The position numbers and the translations under genes were made by a program. The notes beneath the pieces were generated by a model that did not search any database, was not told the origin of the DNA, and saw only the letters and a list, made by a program, of their open reading frames with translations. From positions 620,001 to 684,000 of the forward strand of contig NZ_CP048815.1 in the NCBI RefSeq assembly GCF_010977555.1: a stretch of 64,000 nt of DNA. Reading direction: 5' to 3'. This stretch comes from Caulobacter rhizosphaerae (GTDB taxonomy: Bacteria; Pseudomonadota; Alphaproteobacteria; Caulobacterales; Caulobacteraceae). This document shows positions 16,929-24,987 of this stretch, piece after piece (position 1 is the first letter of the stretch; the number at the start of each line of letters is the position of its first letter).

Positions 16929-18071
16929 ATGGACCTTCCCCTCGACTATCCGACCCTGCGCATCATCTGGTGGGGCCTGCTGGGCGTGCTGCTGATCGGC
17001 TTCGCCGTGACCGACGGCTACGACATGGGCGTGGGCGCGCTGCTGCCCTTCGTCGCCCGCACCGACGAGGAACGCCGCATGGTGATCAACACCGTCGGCG
17101 CCACCTGGGAAGGCAACCAGGTGTGGTTCATCACCGGCGGGGCCTCGATCTTCGCGGCCTGGCCGCTGGTCTATGGCGTCAGCTTCTCGGGCTTCTACCT
17201 GGCCATCTTCGCGGTGCTGGTGGCCATGATCCTGCGGCCGGTCGGCTTCAAGTATCGGTCCAAGCGGCCGGATCCTCGCTGGCGGGCGTTCTGGGACTGG
17301 GCGCTGTTCACGGGAAGTTTCGTGCCCGTGCTGGTGTTCGGCGTGGCCGTGGGCAACGTGCTGCAGGGCGCGCCGTTCAAGCTGGATGGCGACCTGCGGG
17401 CCACCTATCACGGCGCCTTCTTCGGCCTGTTCACCCCCTTCACCCTGGTCTGCGGCTTGCTGTCGGTGGCCATGCTGGTGCTGCATGGCGCGGCCTGGCT
17501 GGGGATCAAGGCCGAGCAGGGCGTGGTCGGGGACCGGGCCCGCCGGTTCGGCGCGGGCGCCGGGATCGCCACCCTGGCCCTGTTCGTGGTCGGGGGCCTG
17601 CTGGCCACGCGCCTGGGCTTCCGCATCGAGGGGGCGTTCGACCCCGCCGGACCTTCCAATCCGCTGCGCGGGACCGCGGTCGCCAGTCCGGGCGCCTGGT
17701 TCGACAATTTCGGCCGCCATCCCTGGATGCTGGTCGCGCCGGTGATGGGCCTCGGCGGCGCGATCCTGGCCCTGCTGGGCCTGTGGCGGCGGTCGGCGGC
17801 CCTGGCGTTCGGCGGCTCGTCGGCCTCGGCGGCGGGGATCGTGGCCACGGTGGGCCTGTCGATGTTCCCGTTCATCTTGCCCAGCACCATCGATCCGCGC
17901 TCGAGCCTGACGGTGTGGAACGCCTCATCCAGCCACCTGACCCTGTTCATCATGCTGATCGTCGTGGCGGTGCTGATGCCGGTCGTGCTGCTCTACACCG
18001 CCTGGGTGTTCAAGGTGCTGTGGGGCCGGACCAGCACGGCGGCGCTCAAGACCGACCCGGCCCTGTACTGA
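16929..18071 (+). CDS. cydB: Cytochrome bd ubiquinol oxidase subunit II
   Basis: The 380-residue protein has the eight to nine membrane helices of CydB and the family's N-terminal motifs: YPTLRIIWWGLLGVLLIGFA, then TDGYDMGVGALLPF, then INTVGATWEGNQVWFITGGA (read as three neighbouring stretches). It supports CydA in the bd oxidase complex. The ATG is preceded by a strong AAAGGAGAT site. It sits 13 bases after cydA and 13 bases before cydX, a clear operon. Confidence 0.96.
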   Translation: MDLPLDYPTLRIIWWGLLGVLLIGFAVTDGYDMGVGALLPFVARTDEERRMVINTVGATWEGNQVWFITGGASIFAAWPLVYGVSFSGFYLAIFAVLVAMILRPVGFKYRSKRPDPRWRAFWDWALFTGSFVPVLVFGVAVGNVLQGAPFKLDGDLRATYHGAFFGLFTPFTLVCGLLSVAMLVLHGAAWLGIKAEQGVVGDRARRFGAGAGIATLALFVVGGLLATRLGFRIEGAFDPAGPSNPLRGTAVASPGAWFDNFGRHPWMLVAPVMGLGGAILALLGLWRRSAALAFGGSSASAAGIVATVGLSMFPFILPSTIDPRSSLTVWNASSSHLTLFIMLIVVAVLMPVVLLYTAWVFKVLWGRTSTAALKTDPALY

Positions 18072-18084
18072 GGAGTTTCAAGCC

Positions 18085-18204
18085 ATGTGGTACTTCACCT
18101 GGGTGCTGGGCCTGGGCCTGGCCGTCGCCTTCGGCGTACTGAACGGCGTCTGGTACGAGTTCAACCTGACCGACGAGGGCGATGTCGGGGCGTCGGAGCC
18201 GTGA
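18085..18204 (+). CDS. cydX: Cytochrome bd small subunit CydX/CbdX
   Basis: A 39-codon frame directly after cydB begins MWYFTWVLGLGLAVAFGVLN and ends in an acidic tail, which is the hallmark of CydX: one membrane helix with a conserved WYFxWxLG start and a charged C-terminus. The small subunit stabilises the heme environment of the bd oxidase. A GAGGAGTTTCAAGCC leader supplies a good ribosome site, and the spacing to cydB (13 bases) equals the cydA-cydB spacing. It is easily missed because of its size. Confidence 0.93.
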   Translation: MWYFTWVLGLGLAVAFGVLNGVWYEFNLTDEGDVGASEP

Positions 18205-18342
18205 TCCTCCCCCCGTGGGGGAGGCGGCCGAAGGCCGGTGGGGGGAGTCTTTGGATCGTCGATCCGGGCTGAGGCCGCCTGCCGATCACTCCCCCCTCCG
18301 TCGGCTTCGCCGACACCTCCCCCACGGGAGGAGGACCAGCGC
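18205..18342. repeat. CCTCCCCC/GGGGGAGG inverted repeat element
   Basis: Directly after the cydX stop, hairpin CCTCCCCCCGTGGGGGAGG is followed by GGCCGAAGGCC, a spacer, and then the mirrored half with TCGGCTTCGCCGA and CCTCCCCCACGGGAGGAGG. Related elements are at 32438-32570, 48281-48392 and, as a half-element inside a gene, 56092-56124. It may end the cydABX transcript. Confidence 0.75.
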
Positions 18343-18377
18343 GCGCGACAATTCGACGCCGTCCCGCAAGCGCTGCA

Positions 18378-18391
18378 TTAACCGTTATTAA
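18378..18391. promoter_or_regulatory. Weak CtrA-like motif upstream of cheW-like gene
   Basis: TTAACCGTTATTAA has two TTAA half-sites separated by 6 bases. The Caulobacter cell-cycle regulator CtrA prefers TTAA-N7-TTAAC, so the spacing is off by one. It lies about 85 bases before the CheW-like gene. It is listed only as a weak candidate. Confidence 0.2.
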
Positions 18392-18475
18392 ACGGCGCTC
18401 GGGCTCTTGTGACAGACGACGCGAAGCCGGTTTTCGGCCTTCACCGCGAAGACCTTCGACCCTCGGGACCCGACC

Positions 18476-18928
18476 ATGACCGACCACGCCGAACCCGCCC
18501 TGGAGCTGATCTCGTTCTGCATTGGCGAGCAGGAGTTCTGCATCGACGTCAAGACGGTCCGCGAGATCCGCGGCTGGACCCCGGCCACTCCGATCCCGCA
18601 CGCCCCGGCCTTCCTGAAGGGCGTGATCAACCTGCGCGGCGCGATCATGCCGGTCATCGACCTGCGCAATCGCCTTGGCCTGGGCGTCACCGTCCCCGAG
18701 ACCCGCCACGTCATCGTCGTGGTCGAATGCCAGGACCGCCTGGCCGGCATCCTGGTCGACGCGGTCAGCGAGACCTTCACCGTGTCGCGCGACCACCTGC
18801 AGCCGACCCCGGACCTGGGGACCGACGAACTGCGCTTCATCCAGGCGATCATCTCGCTGGACAGCCGCCTGATCACCTATCTGCGCATGGACGACGTCTT
18901 CCCGGCCCAGGTCAGCCAGGCGGCGTAA
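18476..18928 (+). CDS. Stand-alone CheW-like coupling protein
   Basis: The 150-residue protein is a single CheW domain: ISFCIGEQEFCIDVKTVREI at the start, then AFLKGVINLRGAIMPVIDLR, and the end LITYLRMDDVFP. CheW links chemoreceptors to the kinase CheA. No receptor, cheA or other chemotaxis gene is nearby, so this is an orphan copy that may serve an unlinked signalling array. The ATG at 18476 is preceded by weak ribosome-site sequence. A clear hairpin terminator follows the stop. Confidence 0.9.
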   Translation: MTDHAEPALELISFCIGEQEFCIDVKTVREIRGWTPATPIPHAPAFLKGVINLRGAIMPVIDLRNRLGLGVTVPETRHVIVVVECQDRLAGILVDAVSETFTVSRDHLQPTPDLGTDELRFIQAIISLDSRLITYLRMDDVFPAQVSQAA

Positions 18929-18950
18929 GGCATCGCCCCATCGCGCAACG

Positions 18951-18981
18951 AAAAGGGCGGGCCGTGAGGTCCGCCCTTTTT
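18951..18981 (+). terminator. Rho-independent terminator after CheW-like gene
   Basis: The stem AAAGGGCGG(G) pairs with (T)CCGCCCTTT around a short loop, ending in TTTTT. It starts 23 bases after the CheW-like stop and matches the classic intrinsic terminator. Confidence 0.88.
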
Positions 18982-19000
18982 GATTCAGCGCCCCGGACCG

Positions 19001-19026
19001 GGGGACAGGCGCATGCGCCTGTCCCC
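19001..19026. repeat. 26-base perfect palindrome (GGGGACAGGCGCA type)
   Basis: The half GGGGACAGGCGCA is followed directly by its exact reverse complement. It lies just before the stop of the convergent DUF3850 gene. An identical palindrome is at 62793-62818 and a two-mismatch copy at 29448-29473. Confidence 0.85.
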
Positions 19027-19038
19027 AACCGATGCGAC

Positions 19039-19536
19039 CTACTTCCCCCGCACGATCTTCGCGGCCGCGGCGTGGAAGGCGGCCTCGGCCTCGGCGGCGG
19101 CGGCCACGGCGCTGTGGCGGTCGGCGGCGACCGGCATGGCGGCGCGGCCGGTGGTCGGGGCGGCGTAGCTCTGGGCCACCTTGCGGGCGTCCTGGGCGCG
19201 CAGGGCGGCGTTGTTGGAGGTCGTCTCGTGCCAGTGGGCCAGCTGCGCCGCCGTCAGGGCGCCGTCGGCCGGCATGTCGCCGTGATGGACCACCTCGCCG
19301 AAGCCGATGGCCACGAAGCCGTGGATGACGCCGTAGTCCTCTTCCGACAGCAGGAAGGTGATCTGCCGTTCCTCGACCTGGCCGGTATAGACGTCCTGCT
19401 CCGGATCGAACTCGCGCAGCACCAGCACGTCGCCCACCGCGAACTCGCGGTCGTTGCGGCGGATCTCGAAGCGCTTCTTGCCCGAGCGGACGGCGGCGAA
19501 ATACTGGGGCCAGGTCTTCAGTTCGTGACGGGTCAT
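19039..19536 (-). CDS. DUF3850/ASCH-fold protein
   Basis: The 165-residue protein begins MTRHELKTWPQYFAAVRSG, followed by KKRFEIRRNDREFAVGDVLVL, the signature of DUF3850 within the ASCH/PUA-like superfamily. These small beta-barrel domains are thought to bind RNA or modified bases. The fold part covers about residues 1-85; the Ala-rich rest (about 110-165) looks like a flexible tail and is unusual in length. No operon partner is visible. The biological role is unknown. Confidence 0.72.
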   Translation of the reverse strand: MTRHELKTWPQYFAAVRSGKKRFEIRRNDREFAVGDVLVLREFDPEQDVYTGQVEERQITFLLSEEDYGVIHGFVAIGFGEVVHHGDMPADGALTAAQLAHWHETTSNNAALRAQDARKVAQSYAAPTTGRAAMPVAADRHSAVAAAAEAEAAFHAAAAKIVRGK

Positions 19537-19648
19537 GGGCGGGTTCTTCAGGGACGGGGCGGCGCTCTTAGCCGAGCCCGGACTCTATAGCAATCACGCA
19601 GGCCGCGCGTCGCGGGATCGAACCGGCGACCGGCGGGTTTGTGTGGAC

Positions 19649-20101
19649 ATGATCCGATCCTTCCTCATCGGGCTGGTCGCGGGCGCCCGCGCGGTCACCC
19701 CCTTCGCCGCCGTCAGCGAGGCCGCTCGCAAGGGCCAGCTGCCGCGCGACACCGGCGCGCCGTCCTGGCTGGGCGATCCGCTGGTGGCGACCGGCTCGAC
19801 GATCCTGGCGGGCGGCGAGCTATGGGGCGACAAGCTGCGTTCGGCGCCGGACCGTATCGTGCTGGCCGGCATCCTCGCGCGCCTCGTCAGCGGCGGCCTG
19901 GCCGGCGCGGCCCTGGCTCCCCGTCGGCGGGCGCTGGAGGGCGCGGCCCTGGGCGCGGCGGCGGCCGTCGTGTCCGCCTACGTCACCTTCGGCTTGCGGA
20001 AGCGCGCCATGCGCCGGTTCGGCCAGACGCCGACCGGTCTCGTCGAGGACGCGATCACGGTCGGCGCGGCGCGCTGGGTGGTGTCCTCGGCCCGCGGCTG
20101 A
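19649..20101 (+). CDS. DUF4126-like small membrane protein
   Basis: The 150-residue protein starts MIRSFLIGLVAGARAVTPFA and contains PDRIVLAGILARLVSGGLAG and a Gly/Ala-rich helical stretch near 95-120, a pattern seen in DUF4126 and related small membrane proteins. About three to four membrane segments are likely. The ATG at 19649 was chosen; a GTG two codons upstream is possible. It converges on engB with only 6 bases between stops. Function is unknown. Confidence 0.6.
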   Translation: MIRSFLIGLVAGARAVTPFAAVSEAARKGQLPRDTGAPSWLGDPLVATGSTILAGGELWGDKLRSAPDRIVLAGILARLVSGGLAGAALAPRRRALEGAALGAAAAVVSAYVTFGLRKRAMRRFGQTPTGLVEDAITVGAARWVVSSARG

Positions 20102-20107
20102 GCCGTT

Positions 20108-20749
20108 TCAGCTCAAGCAGGTCCGGGCGATCTCGGCGCGCAGCTCGGGCAGGCCGTAGCCCTTCTCCGACGAGGTCGCCAGGACCTTGGGGAAGGCGGC
20201 TGGACGCTTGGCGATCGCCTTCAGCGTCTTGTCGACCGTGACGTCCAGCTCGGATTGCTTGATCTTGTCGGCCTTGGTCAGGACGATCTGGTAGGAGACG
20301 GCCGCGATGTCCAGGGCGTCCAGGGCCTCGGCGTCCACCGACTTCAGGCCATGACGGGCGTCGATCAGCAGGTAGACCCGCTTGAGGTTCACCCGGCCGC
20401 GCAGATAGGCCCGGCCCAGGTCCTGGAACTTGTCGGCGATGCTCTTGGACACCCGGGCGAAGCCGTAGCCCGGCAGGTCGACCAGGCGCAGCTTCTCGGC
20501 CAGCACGAAGAAGTTGACCTCCCGCGTGCGCCCCGGAGAGTTCGAGGCGCGCGCCAGGTGGTTCTGGCCGACCAGCCCGTTGATCAGGCTGGACTTGCCG
20601 ACGTTGGAGCGGCCGGCGAAGGCCACTTCCGGCAGGGTCGGGGCCGGCATGCCGTCCATCTTGACCGCGCCCATCATGAAGGTCGCCGGCTGGGCGAACA
20701 GCACGCGGGCGGCCTCGATCTCCTCTTCGCTGTAGCCCAGCTCGTCCAT
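20108..20749 (-). CDS. engB: Ribosome biogenesis GTPase EngB (YihA/YsxC)
   Basis: This 213-residue GTPase acts in late assembly of the large ribosomal subunit. The G-motifs are present: G1 [10 protein letters not shown]3 DLPGYGFA, G4 TKAD and G5 SSEKGYG. The start was set to the ATG at 20747-20749 ([18 protein letters not shown]) because it shares one base with the yidC stop (TGATG). The open frame runs far upstream through yidC in another phase and is not real there. The order rpmH-rnpA-yidC-engB on one strand is a conserved housekeeping arrangement. Confidence 0.95.
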   Translation of the reverse strand: MDELGYSEEEIEAARVLFAQPATFMMGAVKMDGMPAPTLPEVAFAGRSNVGKSSLINGLVGQNHLARASNSPGRTREVNFFVLAEKLRLVDLPGYGFARVSKSIADKFQDLGRAYLRGRVNLKRVYLLIDARHGLKSVDAEALDALDIAAVSYQIVLTKADKIKQSELDVTVDKTLKAIAKRPAAFPKVLATSSEKGYGLPELRAEIARTCLS

Positions 20750-22641
20750 CAGGTGGCCTCGACGGACTTGCCGCTGAAGCGGGCGATCAGCTTGTCGATC
20801 GGGTTGTCGACCTTGTAGCGGTGCATGATGATGTACTGCTGGATGATGGTCAGCACGTTGCTCCAGCACCAGTAGATCACCAGGCCCACCGCGAACTGCG
20901 ACAGGGTGAAGGTGAAGACGATCGGGAACAGCTGGAAGATCTTCTGCTGCATCGGATCGCCGGCCGGCGGGTTCATCGCCGTGGTCAGCCACATGGTGAA
21001 GCCGTACAGCAGCGGCCACACGCCGATGTGCAGCGGGCCCGCCAGCAGGCCCCCGATCAGCGGGGCCGTCGCCGGATCCCAGTGGATCAGGCCGAACAGG
21101 GTGGTGAAGGTCGAGGGGTCGCGGGCCGACAGGTCGGTGATCCAGCCGAAGAACGGCGCGTGCCGCATCTCGATGGTCACCGTCAGCACCTTGTACAGCG
21201 AGTAGAAGATCGGAATCTGGATCAGCATGGGCACGCAGCCCATCATCGGATTGATCTTCTCCTTGGCGTACAGCTGCATCATCTCCTGCTGCTGCTTGGC
21301 CGGATCGTCCTTGTGCTTGGCCTTCAGCTTTTCGACGTCGGGGGCGATCTTCTTCATCTTCGCCATCGACTCGTAGCTCTTGTCGGCCAGCGGGAAGAGG
21401 ATCAGCTTCAGGGTGACGGTCAGCAGCATGATGGCCACGCCGAAGTTGCCGACCAGCTTGTAGAAGATCTCCAGGACGTTGAAGATCGGCCGGGTGATGA
21501 CCTCGAACATCCCCCAGTCGACGGCCTTGTCGAAGCTGGGGATGGCGGCGGCCGGACGGTTCCAGAACTGCCACCAGACCACGGGCTTACCGCCGTACTC
21601 GTAGCGGGTCAGCAGCGGCACGGTCTTGGCGCCGGCGAACAGGCGGGTGGTGCTGGTGACGGTGGCGCCGGCCGCCAGCGAGCGCGGCGAACCGGTGAAG
21701 GCCGATTCATAGACGTCGACGCCGCTGACCGGCTTCACCTGGAAGCGACCCTTGATCATCTCGGACTGCTGGGGAACTAGGGCCGCCAGCCAGTACTTGT
21801 CGGTCATGCCGATCCAGCCGCCCTTGGACTCCAGGTTGTCCTGCAGCGGCTTGTCCTTCTTCCACTTCGGGTACTTGGCTTTGTTCTGCAGGATGTATTT
21901 TCCGCTCTCGACGCCGTCGATGCCGCCCAGCACGCCGATGCCGCCCTCGTAGACGATCTGGGTCTTGCCCAGGCCGTGCGGGCCTTCGGTCGGAATGCCC
22001 TGGCGCTGGACCGAGGCGTAGGGCGCCAGGGCCACGGCCGCCCCGCCCTGGTTGCGGACGGTGTCGGCGACGGTGAACATGGCGTCGGCGTCGACCGAGA
22101 TGGTGCGGGTGAACACCAGGCCTTGGCCGTTGTCATAGGTCAGGACGACCGGCGTGGCCGGACGCAGCACCTGGCCGGGCGCGGCGGTCCATACGGTCTG
22201 GGGCGTGGGCAGGCCGGTCATGCCGGCGATCCCGGCCCAGCCGAAGTCGGCGAACCAGGCGTGCTCGGCGCCCTCGGGGCGGAACAGCTCGACCGGCGGC
22301 GAGTTCTTGTCGGCCGTCTGGGTGTAGCGCTTGAGCCAGAGATCGTCGATCCGCGCCCCCTTCAGGGCGATCGAGCCCGACAGGGCCGGGGTGTCGACGG
22401 CGATGCGCGGGCTCTGGGCCTTGGCCTCGTCGCGCGACAGCTTCAGCGGCTGGGGCAGGCCGTCGGCGCCCAGGGTCATCCCTGGCTGGGCCGCGACCTG
22501 GGCCTCGGCGACCTTCTTGGCGCGAAGCTCGGCCTCGGCCTTCCTCTGCTGCGGACCCAGCACCAGGAACTGGTAGCCGATCAGGATCGCGAACGCGCAG
22601 ACGATGAACATCAGCGTGTTTTTGTTGGAGTCGTTCTGCAT
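20749..22641 (-). CDS. yidC: Membrane protein insertase YidC
   Basis: YidC inserts and folds inner-membrane proteins alone or with SecYEG. The 630-residue protein has the Gram-negative layout: an N-terminal membrane anchor (about 9-26), a large periplasmic beta domain (about 60-370), then the conserved core from about 385 ([20 protein letters not shown], a cytoplasmic [19 protein letters not shown] hairpin, and [20 protein letters not shown]). Length is normal or slightly long. Its stop overlaps the engB start, and rnpA ends 9 bases upstream of its start. Confidence 0.97.
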   Translation of the reverse strand: MQNDSNKNTLMFIVCAFAILIGYQFLVLGPQQRKAEAELRAKKVAEAQVAAQPGMTLGADGLPQPLKLSRDEAKAQSPRIAVDTPALSGSIALKGARIDDLWLKRYTQTADKNSPPVELFRPEGAEHAWFADFGWAGIAGMTGLPTPQTVWTAAPGQVLRPATPVVLTYDNGQGLVFTRTISVDADAMFTVADTVRNQGGAAVALAPYASVQRQGIPTEGPHGLGKTQIVYEGGIGVLGGIDGVESGKYILQNKAKYPKWKKDKPLQDNLESKGGWIGMTDKYWLAALVPQQSEMIKGRFQVKPVSGVDVYESAFTGSPRSLAAGATVTSTTRLFAGAKTVPLLTRYEYGGKPVVWWQFWNRPAAAIPSFDKAVDWGMFEVITRPIFNVLEIFYKLVGNFGVAIMLLTVTLKLILFPLADKSYESMAKMKKIAPDVEKLKAKHKDDPAKQQQEMMQLYAKEKINPMMGCVPMLIQIPIFYSLYKVLTVTIEMRHAPFFGWITDLSARDPSTFTTLFGLIHWDPATAPLIGGLLAGPLHIGVWPLLYGFTMWLTTAMNPPAGDPMQQKIFQLFPIVFTFTLSQFAVGLVIYWCWSNVLTIIQQYIIMHRYKVDNPIDKLIARFSGKSVEAT

Positions 22642-22650
22642 GGGTTGGAC

Positions 22651-23094
22651 TTAACCAGAAACGGAGGAATCGGACGCGGCGGGGGCGTGCGGAGCGGGCG
22701 TCGCGCCCGGGCCCGCGCGATCGAGGTCGGCGGCGAGGCTTATCAGCGCGGTTTTAACATCGTCAAGCAAACGCCCCCAGTCCCGCTGGCCAGTTCCGCC
22801 GCGGGCGATGAACACATAGTCGCAAGACGGGCGGCCATGAAGGGGGAGAAGCAGCCTGGCGGCCTCGCGCAGGCGTCTTTTGGCGCGATTTCGCTGGACC
22901 GAGCCGCCGATCTTCTTGGTGGCGGTGAATCCGACCCGGATCAGCGGGTCGTCGTCGTGGCGCGGGCGCATCTGCATGAACACCGCCCCGCGCGCCAGGT
23001 TGGGCGCCTTGGCGGCCTTCAGGAAGTCGGGGCGCTTCTTCAGGCGCTCGATCTTCACGGCCTTCGCCGGCGGCGCAACCGAAGCGTCGGTCAT
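22651..23094 (-). CDS. rnpA: Ribonuclease P protein component
   Basis: RnpA is the protein subunit that helps RNase P RNA cut tRNA 5' leaders. The 147-residue protein holds the core RFGFTATKK-like stretch (IRVGFTATKKIGGSVQRNRAKRRLREA), given here by its key RNR box QRNRAKRRLRE. The N- and C-terminal extensions (about 1-25 and 115-147) are low-complexity Ala/Pro. The ATG at 23094 lies immediately after the U-run of a strong hairpin, and its likely ribosome site is inside that stem, an unusual arrangement that may control expression. Confidence 0.93.
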   Translation of the reverse strand: MTDASVAPPAKAVKIERLKKRPDFLKAAKAPNLARGAVFMQMRPRHDDDPLIRVGFTATKKIGGSVQRNRAKRRLREAARLLLPLHGRPSCDYVFIARGGTGQRDWGRLLDDVKTALISLAADLDRAGPGATPAPHAPAASDSSVSG

Positions 23095-23159
23095 GAAAAA
23101 AGCCGCCCTTTCCGGCGCAGGCGCTGGGCCTGGTTCGAGGAAAGGGCGGCTTTCATCAT
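23091..23159 (-). CDS. Possible 22-codon leader peptide of rnpA
   Basis: A frame starting with two ATG codons in a row (MMKAALSSNQAQRLRRKG...) runs 22 codons and ends in a TGA that overlaps the rnpA ATG as ATGA. It spans the whole hairpin between rpmH and rnpA, so translating it would open the stem and could couple to rnpA. The site upstream (GGCGGGATCTAGACC) is only a weak ribosome site. Short open frames are common in GC-rich DNA, so this is a proposal. Confidence 0.3.
   Translation of the reverse strand: MMKAALSSNQAQRLRRKGRLFS
23096..23154 (-). terminator. Terminator-like hairpin between rpmH and rnpA
   Basis: On the minus strand, GAAAGCCGCCCTTTCC pairs with GGAAAGGGCGGCTTTTTTC over a 25-base loop that can itself pair (CAGGCCCAGCGCCTG). 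The T-run ends one base before the rnpA start codon. The hairpin can end rpmH transcripts and hides the GGAAAGGG sequence that would otherwise serve as rnpA ribosome site. Confidence 0.8.
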
Positions 23160-23198
23160 GGTCTAGATCCCGCCGAAATGGAGACGGGAGAAAGGCTG

Positions 23199-23333
23199 TT
23201 AGGCCGTCAGGCGCTTGCGGCCCTTGGCGCGGCGACGCGCGACGATCTTCTGGCCGTTCTTGGTGGCCATACGCGCGCGGTAGCCGTGACGGCGGGCTCG
23301 CACGAGCTTCGACGGCTGGAATGTCCGCTTCAC
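23199..23333 (-). CDS. rpmH: 50S ribosomal protein L34
   Basis: The 44-residue protein reads [20 protein letters not shown] at its start and ends [14 protein letters not shown], an unmistakable L34. It starts with GTG at 23331-23333, with GGAG 7 bases upstream (GGAGCCACCTC). It is too short for many gene finders. It heads the rpmH-rnpA-yidC-engB run; the hairpin described separately lies between it and rnpA. In many bacteria rpmH lies close to the replication origin, but no dnaA or origin was seen here. Confidence 0.97.
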   Translation of the reverse strand: MKRTFQPSKLVRARRHGYRARMATKNGQKIVARRRAKGRKRLTA

Positions 23334-23450
23334 GAGGTGGCTCCGATAATAATGGGACGCGGAAGCCGGAGGGCCGCCGCGAGTGAGGGGCGGTGGATAA
23401 GGGAAGGGGCGGGCGCTGTCAACCGGAGTCCGACACGAAGCCGAGTCGGA

Positions 23451-23825
23451 TCAGGGGCTTGGCGGGCCGGGTTTCTGCGAGAGCGGTGCGCAGGTGAAGT
23501 CATCCACGATCGGCCAATCCTTGGCCGTATCGAAAGCAGGGCCTGGCATGCCTCCCAACTTACCCAAATGATAGCGCACGTCGCAAAGCTGGCCAGGGCT
23601 CGGCAGGGGCTCTTCGGTGGAGAGGCTCAGAGAGAATAGCGACATCGTATCGCCGGCCCGCGGTTCCACGGTCCAGCGATGCCAGAAAACGAATATCCCC
23701 GAGCCGACTCTGGAGCGCTCGACGGATTTGATCAGCACGCCTTTCAAGTACAGGGGCGGTTCGTCGGCGTGTGCCATGCTCGCCGTCAGCGCGAGAGCTG
23801 CCGCCAGCGTCACTTCGCGGATCAT
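23451..23825 (-). CDS. Hypothetical exported protein
   Basis: The 124-residue protein begins MIREVTLAAALALTASMAHA, a clear signal peptide with an AHA cleavage site, and has two cysteines (CDVRYHLG and FTCAPLS) that could form one disulfide in the periplasm. The ATG at 23825 is preceded by GAAGGAG, which decides the start over longer alternatives. It lies 11 bases downstream of the oxidoreductase gene on the same strand, so the two may form an operon. No family was recognised. Confidence 0.7.
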   Translation of the reverse strand: MIREVTLAAALALTASMAHADEPPLYLKGVLIKSVERSRVGSGIFVFWHRWTVEPRAGDTMSLFSLSLSTEEPLPSPGQLCDVRYHLGKLGGMPGPAFDTAKDWPIVDDFTCAPLSQKPGPPSP

Positions 23826-23836
23826 CGCAAGCTCCT

Positions 23837-24835
23837 TCAAACCTCGTTCGGTTGCACCACCGCCTTGCCGACCACCTGCCGGTTGGCCAGGAGGTCGAAC
23901 GCCTCGCGCCAATGCTCAAGCTTGAACGTGGCGTGCACATGCGGCGAAATCACGCCCTCGTCGGCCATCCGCCACACCGCCTCGGTGTTCTCGCGTCCCT
24001 TCTCCGGAAATCGCCGACCGTATTCCCCGGCCCGCACGCCCATCACCGAGAAGCCCTTGATCAGCGGCAGGTTGACCGAGACGGTCGGGATGCGGCCCGA
24101 GGTGAAGCCGATCACCAGCAGCCGGCCGTCGAAGGCGATGCAGCGCACGCTCTCGTCGAACACGTCGCCGCCCACCGGGTCGTAGATCACGTCGGCCCCG
24201 CGCCCGCCGGTGATCGCCTTGACCTCGTCCTTGAAGCCGCCGGTCACGTTGACGATGGCGTCCGGGGCGTAGAGGCGCTGGATCTGCGCCAGCTTCTCGT
24301 CCGAGGCCGAGGCGGCGATCACCTTCGCGCCCAGGGCCTTGGCTAGGTCGACGGCCGCGAGCCCCACCCCGCCGGCCGCGCCATGCACCAGCACCCATTC
24401 GCCGGGCTCCAGCCGCGCCCGGCGCATCAGGGCGACATAGGCGGTGAGGTAGGCCGCGCCATAGGCGGCGGCTTCCGCGAACGACAGCCGAGCGGGCTTG
24501 GGTTTGAGGGCCTCGGCGGCCAGCACGGCATATTGCGCGAACCCGCCCAGCCGCGCCCCGCCAACCACGGCCTCGCCGAGGCTCCAGCCCGTGACGCCCT
24601 CGCCCAGCGCCGCGACCTCGCCGGCCAGGTCCAGGCCGGGCGTGAAGGGCAGGGGCGGCTTGAACTGGTATTCGCCCCGGGTCATCAACAGGTCGGGGAA
24701 GTTGACGCTGGCGGCCCGCACGCGGACCAGCACCTGGCCGGGACCCGGCTGCGGCGTGGGGACTTCACGGACGGCGCAGCCGGCGAAGTCGGGGGGCAGG
24801 GTCTCGACGACAAGGGCGCGCATGGTGGCTGTCAT
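23837..24835 (-). CDS. NADPH:quinone oxidoreductase family protein (MDR, zinc-free)
   Basis: The 332-residue protein is a medium-chain reductase of the quinone oxidoreductase branch. It has an N-terminal GroES-like domain (GPGQVLVRVRAASVNFPDLL), the nucleotide-binding motif VHGAAGGVGLAAVDLAKALG near 140-160, and the family's YDPVGGDVFDESVRC stretch. The cysteine-rich structural zinc loop of alcohol dehydrogenases is absent. It likely reduces quinones or enones with NADPH. The start MTATMRALVV at 24835 has GAGGGA in front; the second ATG at 24823 is possible. A repeat element lies immediately upstream. Confidence 0.87.
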   Translation of the reverse strand: MTATMRALVVETLPPDFAGCAVREVPTPQPGPGQVLVRVRAASVNFPDLLMTRGEYQFKPPLPFTPGLDLAGEVAALGEGVTGWSLGEAVVGGARLGGFAQYAVLAAEALKPKPARLSFAEAAAYGAAYLTAYVALMRRARLEPGEWVLVHGAAGGVGLAAVDLAKALGAKVIAASASDEKLAQIQRLYAPDAIVNVTGGFKDEVKAITGGRGADVIYDPVGGDVFDESVRCIAFDGRLLVIGFTSGRIPTVSVNLPLIKGFSVMGVRAGEYGRRFPEKGRENTEAVWRMADEGVISPHVHATFKLEHWREAFDLLANRQVVGKAVVQPNEV

Positions 24836-24848
24836 GGATTCCCTCAAT

Positions 24849-24978
24849 CTCCGCTCATCCCGGCGAACGCCGGGACCCAGATCCCTTAGCTGTGTGGCGG
24901 ATTGGAAGAGCTGTGAGCCCTTGGCGTCAGCCGCCAAGCCAGTCCATCTGGGTCTCGGCATTCGCCGGGATGAGCGGA
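24849..24978. repeat. Inverted repeat, TCCCGGCGAANGCCGGGACC family
   Basis: Arms at 24849-24882 (CTCCGCTCATCCCGGCGAAC...) and 24946-24978 are imperfect reverse complements around a 63-base middle. The core is the same as that of the element inside cydC. It separates the oxidoreductase from the esterase gene. Confidence 0.78.
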
Positions 24979-24987
24979 TTTAAAAGC

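Noticed and set aside
18378..18391. A firm CtrA site before the CheW-like gene
   Set aside because: The TTAA half-sites are 6 rather than 7 bases apart and the final C is missing, so it is kept only as a weak candidate.
19605..19640. Minus-strand GGTTCGATCCCG resembling a tRNA T-arm, upstream of the small membrane protein gene
   Set aside because: The five-base stem does not close, and no acceptor, D or anticodon arm lies at the right distance. It is probably chance or at most a short remnant.
23199..23333. Replication origin near rpmH
   Set aside because: rpmH-rnpA often lie near oriC, but no dnaA, gidA/parAB or cluster of DnaA boxes was seen in the neighbouring gaps.
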